Of a stretch of DNA of 8,919 nt, positions 5,125 through 8,919 are shown one piece after another. Each line of letters begins with the position of its first letter. Position 1 is the first letter of the stretch. The position numbers were made by a program, and so were the translations under genes. This DNA is from Candidatus Moraniibacteriota bacterium (GTDB lineage: Bacteria > Patescibacteriota > Minisyncoccia > Moranbacterales > UBA2206), in NCBI GenBank assembly GCA_003543115.1, contig DPJH01000021.1, positions 3,855 through 12,773 of the forward strand, written 5' to 3'. The notes under the pieces are model-generated. The model did no database searches, had not been told where the DNA came from, and was given only the letters and a program-made list of their open reading frames with translations.

Positions 5125-6180
5125 ATGATTATAACTATTCCGTCATTTGGTTTGGGCAAAACTGGGGGCGATAGAGTTTTGACTGTTCTTGCTAACAACC
5201 TGGTTAAAAGGGGCCATGCAGTGAATATAGTTAATTTGGGGAAAAAGCTAGTTCCCTTTGAATTGTCAAAAAAGGTCAATCTGATAAGCGTGCCTTTTAG
5301 CGCAGACAAGAAAGATCCGGTCAATTTTATTTTTAAAGGAATCAATAAACTATCTAATAACTTGCCTGCCTGCGATATTTATCTTGCTAATTGGGTATAT
5401 ACGGTTCTCCCATGCATAGCTAATAATGACAAAGGAAAGACTGTTTTTCTTGCTCAAGCCAATGAAGCTAAAGAATTTAAAAAACCATCACTAAAAATTT
5501 TAAATGCAATATCATATGAAGCTTATAAATTAAATATACCTATAATCACGCCATCTTCCTATCTGCAGAAAGAAATTAAGACAAGGTTTGATAATAATGC
5601 AATAATCATACCTCCGTTTGTAAATTCAAATTTATTCAAACCAGGAAAACAAAAACAGAAACATGAAAAGCTGAGATTGCTTTTTGTGAGCAGCAATATA
5701 AAAAACAAGAATAAGGGTTTTGATATTTTGCTGAAAGCTTGTTCGAATTTAAAAAATATGCCATTTGAATTGCATGTGGCAACCCAGTCAGACATAGATT
5801 TGAAAGAGAACAAGAATATAATAATCCATAAGCCAAAGGACGATAGGGAGCTAAGCGAGATTTATAGGAATTGCGATATATTTTTCCATCTTTCAAAAGA
5901 AGAAGGTTTCGGACTTACTTTGCTCGAGGCTATGGCTAGCGGACTTGTATGCGTGGCGACTGATTCTGGAGGGATAAATGACTTTGCAATCAATAATAAG
6001 AATTGTCTTATTGTTGAAAGAAGCTCCAAGGCTGTGGCTTCGATGATAAGAAAAATCCATAAAGATTTCGAATTTTTTCAAAATAATTTAACGCCATTTT
6101 CTATAGAAACAGCAAGAATATATACTGAAGAAAAAATGATTGATAGTTTCGAAGATTTATTCGCTAAGACCATTGCATAG
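5125..6180 (+). CDS. Glycosyltransferase, GT4-type (GT-B fold)
   Basis: This 351-residue cytoplasmic enzyme is predicted to transfer a sugar from a nucleotide-activated donor to a glycan or lipid acceptor for the cell surface. The N-terminal Rossmann half begins with the glycine-rich acceptor loop PSFGLGKTGGDRVL (residues about 6-19). The donor half begins near residue 180 (LRLLFVSSN) and carries K197-G198 (NKNKGFDILLKA), then the GT4 signature E260-x7-E268 in EEGFGLTLLEAMASGL, followed by TDSGG. The length is typical of a compact GT4 enzyme; no membrane segment is seen. Donor and acceptor cannot be deduced. An in-frame TGA at 5107 and the absence of another ATG make 5125 the start, despite no Shine-Dalgarno sequence. 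The preceding anchored proteins and the following secreted LamG protein place it in a cell-envelope neighbourhood; glycosylation of such surface proteins is possible but unproven. Confidence 0.93.
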   Translation: MIITIPSFGLGKTGGDRVLTVLANNLVKRGHAVNIVNLGKKLVPFELSKKVNLISVPFSADKKDPVNFIFKGINKLSNNLPACDIYLANWVYTVLPCIANNDKGKTVFLAQANEAKEFKKPSLKILNAISYEAYKLNIPIITPSSYLQKEIKTRFDNNAIIIPPFVNSNLFKPGKQKQKHEKLRLLFVSSNIKNKNKGFDILLKACSNLKNMPFELHVATQSDIDLKENKNIIIHKPKDDRELSEIYRNCDIFFHLSKEEGFGLTLLEAMASGLVCVATDSGGINDFAINNKNCLIVERSSKAVASMIRKIHKDFEFFQNNLTPFSIETARIYTEEKMIDSFEDLFAKTIA

Positions 6181-6181
6181 C

Positions 6182-6190
6182 TGTGGATAA
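6182..6190 (-). other. Consensus DnaA-box sequence
   Basis: TGTGGATAA is the exact reverse complement of the DnaA box TTATCCACA. It stands alone in the 109-nt gap after the glycosyltransferase stop codon; I found no cluster of boxes nearby, so it is not evidence for an origin. A single perfect 9-mer is not very improbable in a window this size. It is listed only as a possible DnaA titration or regulatory site. Confidence 0.2.
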
Positions 6191-6196
6191 CTTTCC

Positions 6197-6225
6197 TTGT
6201 ATAGAAATGCATATTGTTGCATAAT
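6197..6225 (+). promoter_or_regulatory. Possible promoter of the LamG protein gene
   Basis: CATAAT (6220-6225, five of six bases) is preceded at 17 nt by TTGTAT (6197-6202, weak -35). Transcription would start near 6232, giving a leader of about 58 nt whose last 30 bases (6259-6289) are almost only A and C, with no Shine-Dalgarno. This differs from the nearly leaderless genes earlier in the window. No terminator separates it from the glycosyltransferase gene, so read-through is also possible. Confidence 0.35.
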
Positions 6226-6289
6226 TAGAATAAAGAGATTGTGCAAAAATATTCTCTGAAAAACAAAAACAAAAAACAATTACAAAAAA

Positions 6290-8919
6290 ATGAAAAGGAT
6301 TAAATTTAAAAAAATAAATCATGTAAGAAGCGGGTTCTATGGGTTCGGTTCTTTTTTCATTTTAAAGAGTGGAAAAAGGAAAAAATTTTTTTCAAGATCA
6401 TTTTCTTCTTTTATTGTTGCAATCTTCCTGATTGGAGGAATGACTTTCAATTCTAGCTATGCTCTTGGAAGCAGCTTTACTTTCTTACAGACTGATTGGA
6501 GCGGGGGGCAGACCTCTAATATTGCTAACCATGCCAGCAATCAAACAGGATGGAATCAGTATGGGGCAAAGGATGCGGCTATAAACATGTCTAACGGAGG
6601 AGCAGATCTCCAGCTCAGTTTACAAACAAATACGGCAAATATTGATTATAATACTGCTGAGAACTATTCGCAGCAAGATGCAACAAGCGGGACGGATATT
6701 TCTGGCGGAACAGCTTTGCTGAAGGCTGTTTCTGCTAGTGGTAATGATGCTAGCACAAAACTGTTATTGCGTATGAATGGAGCTGATGGCAATACGACAT
6801 TTTCCGATAGCAGTTCTAGCGCAAAAACAGTAACTAATAATGGCAATACGCAGGTTTCGACTGCGCAAAGCAAATTTGGCGGAGCAAGCGGATATTTTAA
6901 CGGATCTTCATATCTTTCAGCGCCATATTCTTCTGATTTTGATCCTACTTCAGGAGATTTTACTATAGATTTTTGGATGCATCCTACCTCTTTAAGCGGA
7001 GGAAGTCAGGCATGGACAGGGCTGGTAGGAACTTCGACAACAACCGGAGATAACAATTGGTGCGCTTACTTTTATTCTTCAGGTAAAATAGGCATAGGAA
7101 GAGCGGGAATAAATGAAATACTTTCAACATCAAATGTAATTACTGCTAATAGCTGGCAACATATAGCATATGTCAAATCTGGCTCTACAACGACAATATA
7201 TGTAAATGGAACTTCTGTGGCGAGTGCAAGTACTGCTGTGTGGAATTTTCCAGCATTGCCATTAAGAATGGGCAGTACTAATTCAGTTAATTTTTATGGA
7301 TATTTGGACAGTGTGAGAATTTCCAAGGGTGTTGCTCGCTGGACATCCAATTTTACCCCGCCATCAATGGATTATGGACAATTAACTTATCCAACTGGCA
7401 CATCTATTGACGCAGACAGTTCTTCTTATGCAAACACAATTACTAAATATGGAAGCGCTTCGGTGCAAAATACTACTACTCCGGTTGGAAATAAGACGCT
7501 CAGTTTTAATGGAACAACTTCCTATCTCACGATCGGAAACACAGCTCCAGTGACATTAGGAACGGGAAATTTTACGATAGAAACATTCTTCAAAACTTCG
7601 GATCATAGTGTTAGTGGCGGGAATTCGCGAAGAATAATAAGTCTCGGTGGAAATGCCGACATCTCTCCGCAGATATATATCCAAAATACTATTGATCCAA
7701 ATCCGGGCAATCTCGCTTTTGTTGGAAATAGTGGCGGCATTCTTACTTCAGGAAAAATCGTATCAGATGGATTATGGCATCATGTAGCAGTCGTCCGGAA
7801 TTCCGGCGTGACCAAATTATATATAGATGGAACGCAATATGGTTCCAACTATAGCGATCCGAATAATTATATTAGCAGCAATCCGGTCATAGGCAGGATG
7901 AAGGTAGGGACAGGCAATGGATTTTTTAATGGAAGTATGGCGGGTATGCGCATTTCAAATATTGCCAGATATACTTCTAGTTTTACTCCTCCAGCTCAAG
8001 CATTTATATCTGATGCGAACACAAATCTATTGCTTAAGGATTCTCAATCGTACTATATAACTACAACTAATACTTCTCAAATCAACACTTCGAATTTTTC
8101 CTCTATTACTGGATCTGCGATTACTCAAACTACCCCAGATAATACAAACATTAAATATCTCGTATCTTTTGATAATCGTTCCTCTTGGAAATATTGGAAC
8201 GGTTCTAGTTGGCAAACTTCCATTTTAGCAAATATTGATACAAATGGAATGACTAAGGCAGCTTTTGAAGCTATTTCTGAGTCTGAATGGTCAGTGGGCG
8301 GAGGTTTCACGGCTGGAACATTGGATATTGCATCTTCCCTAGGATCTACGGACAGCACAGTGACTCCAGTGTTAGATAATATCCAATTTTCCTATCTTGG
8401 TAATTACCCTTCCTCCCAAGTTCTCATTTCTTCTGTCTATAACACTCAAACTGTAGGTAGCAATCTCTCTAAGATCCAATGGACCGAATCTCTTCCTGCT
8501 AACACTGACATCCAATTCCAAATCCGAACTTCTTCAGACGGATCTAGTTGGGGACCATGGTGTGGACCAGATAATTCTACCATAGGAACTTGTGACTCTT
8601 CCGCCTATTTCACTGATCCTAACGGGGGAGAAACCATAGATGATATTCAGAAAGATAAATCCGATGACCAATATTTTCAATATAAAGTTATTCTTAGCTC
8701 TGCTGATGGACAAAACACCCCCACGCTTTCTGATGTTTCAGTGTCCTATGTTAACATTTCTTCTTCTTCAGTTTCTACTCAAGCAGTTTCCAATATCACT
8801 CCCGCTTCAGCTCAGGCTAACGGAAACATAGCTGATACAGGAAATGACAATCCCGCCCGTCAAATTGAATACGGCACCGTCTCCGGCGTCTATACCAATT
8901 CCTGCTCCGCCGGCATCGG
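6290..8919 (+). CDS. Large secreted LamG-domain protein (3' end beyond window)
   Basis: The reading frame is open from ATG 6290 to the window edge (876 codons, partial). A long basic N-region (1-37, KSGKRKKFFSR) precedes a hydrophobic core (38-51) and a likely signal peptidase site after SYA (residue 58), so the protein is exported. Residues about 59-157 carry an FLQTDWSGG motif I associate with exported CPR proteins. Two concanavalin-A/LamG-like domains follow: about 158-363 (LLLRMNGADG, FNGSSYLSAPYSSDF, FTIDFWM, WQHIAYVK, GYLDSVRISKGVARW) and about 364-585 (LSFNGTTSYLTI, FTIETFFK, WHHVAVVRNS, GSMAGMRISNIARY). Residues about 585-704 (including GMTKAAFEAISESEWSVGG) and 705-826 (LPANTDIQFQIRTSSDG, YFQYKVILSS) look like beta-rich modules, and about 827-876 starts an Fn3-like repeat (AQANGNIADTG, IEYGTVSGVYTNSC). 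It is probably a surface adhesin or glycan-binding protein. In-frame TGA at 6257 fixes the start. Confidence 0.9.
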   Translation, partial: MKRIKFKKINHVRSGFYGFGSFFILKSGKRKKFFSRSFSSFIVAIFLIGGMTFNSSYALGSSFTFLQTDWSGGQTSNIANHASNQTGWNQYGAKDAAINMSNGGADLQLSLQTNTANIDYNTAENYSQQDATSGTDISGGTALLKAVSASGNDASTKLLLRMNGADGNTTFSDSSSSAKTVTNNGNTQVSTAQSKFGGASGYFNGSSYLSAPYSSDFDPTSGDFTIDFWMHPTSLSGGSQAWTGLVGTSTTTGDNNWCAYFYSSGKIGIGRAGINEILSTSNVITANSWQHIAYVKSGSTTTIYVNGTSVASASTAVWNFPALPLRMGSTNSVNFYGYLDSVRISKGVARWTSNFTPPSMDYGQLTYPTGTSIDADSSSYANTITKYGSASVQNTTTPVGNKTLSFNGTTSYLTIGNTAPVTLGTGNFTIETFFKTSDHSVSGGNSRRIISLGGNADISPQIYIQNTIDPNPGNLAFVGNSGGILTSGKIVSDGLWHHVAVVRNSGVTKLYIDGTQYGSNYSDPNNYISSNPVIGRMKVGTGNGFFNGSMAGMRISNIARYTSSFTPPAQAFISDANTNLLLKDSQSYYITTTNTSQINTSNFSSITGSAITQTTPDNTNIKYLVSFDNRSSWKYWNGSSWQTSILANIDTNGMTKAAFEAISESEWSVGGGFTAGTLDIASSLGSTDSTVTPVLDNIQFSYLGNYPSSQVLISSVYNTQTVGSNLSKIQWTESLPANTDIQFQIRTSSDGSSWGPWCGPDNSTIGTCDSSAYFTDPNGGETIDDIQKDKSDDQYFQYKVILSSADGQNTPTLSDVSVSYVNISSSSVSTQAVSNITPASAQANGNIADTGNDNPARQIEYGTVSGVYTNSCSAGI

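Noticed and set aside
5004..5345. 113-codon minus-strand ORF spanning the gap before the glycosyltransferase
   Set aside because: Most of it is antisense to the glycosyltransferase N-terminus with its conserved glycine-rich loop, and the remainder is antisense to the end of the preceding gene; no motif supports it.
6234..6257. Inverted repeat AGAGA...TCTCT as terminator after the glycosyltransferase
   Set aside because: The stem is only five base pairs with a 14-nt loop, and it is followed by GAAAAAC rather than a T-tract.
6181..6289. Replication origin suggested by a perfect DnaA box in an AT-rich gap
   Set aside because: Only one box is present, there is no cluster or unwinding-element repeat set, and no dnaA/dnaN neighbour; the only similar sequence (TTATCCACT, 153-161) lies in the small RNA.
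6761..8043. The two LamG domains as a recent tandem duplication
   Set aside because: They share the domain pattern and short motifs (RIS..AR..S.FTPP) but differ in most residues and in DNA sequence, so any duplication is old.
1..8919. CRISPR array, insertion sequence or toxin-antitoxin module
   Set aside because: No regularly spaced direct repeats, transposase motifs, terminal inverted repeats or small paired toxin/antitoxin genes were seen on either strand.

Overview
The window is AT-rich, and every gene that can be supported lies on the + strand. Genes are compactly spaced, start without Shine-Dalgarno sequences, and include several exported or membrane-anchored proteins with long low-complexity linkers and LamG domains. 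Together these features suggest a Candidate Phyla Radiation (Patescibacteria, Parcubacteria/Moranbacteria-like) genome. This assignment is an inference from gene content and style; no rRNA or other phylogenetic marker is present.

Layout. Positions 1-212 look like a self-contained small RNA gene: a promoter (TTGACA, 17-nt spacer, TAAGAT), a long imperfect hairpin with a central open region, and a strong intrinsic terminator. The fold resembles 6S RNA. Next come a YggT-family membrane protein (273-578) followed by a perfect 32-nt palindrome with a T-tail, a NUDIX hydrolase (732-1190), and a 54-codon ORF (1202-1366). A gene-poor stretch (1367-1571) holds a terminator, a short piece resembling the 5' end of a tRNA, and the promoter of the next gene.

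From 1572 to 6180 lie three genes 53 and 83 nt apart. The first is an N-terminally anchored fusion of a MEMO-family domain with a degenerate CapA-type domain. The second is an N-terminally anchored protein of unknown function ending in a conserved CGKPVIYLYP/PERKGFTVVEWGG domain. The third is a GT4-type glycosyltransferase. The window ends inside a large exported protein (6290 to beyond 8919) with a signal peptide, two LamG-like domains, further beta-sandwich-like regions and the start of an Fn3-like repeat.

The 1572-8919 region reads as a cell-envelope neighbourhood: two anchored extracytoplasmic proteins, a cytoplasmic sugar transferase and a large secreted lectin-like protein. No shared pathway can be proven from the sequence. 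The most notable observations are the 6S-like RNA gene, the extracytoplasmic MEMO domain with all its expected metal-site residues fused to a CapA domain that has lost its own, and the recurrent -10 element placed 12-14 nt before start codons, which implies nearly leaderless mRNAs.
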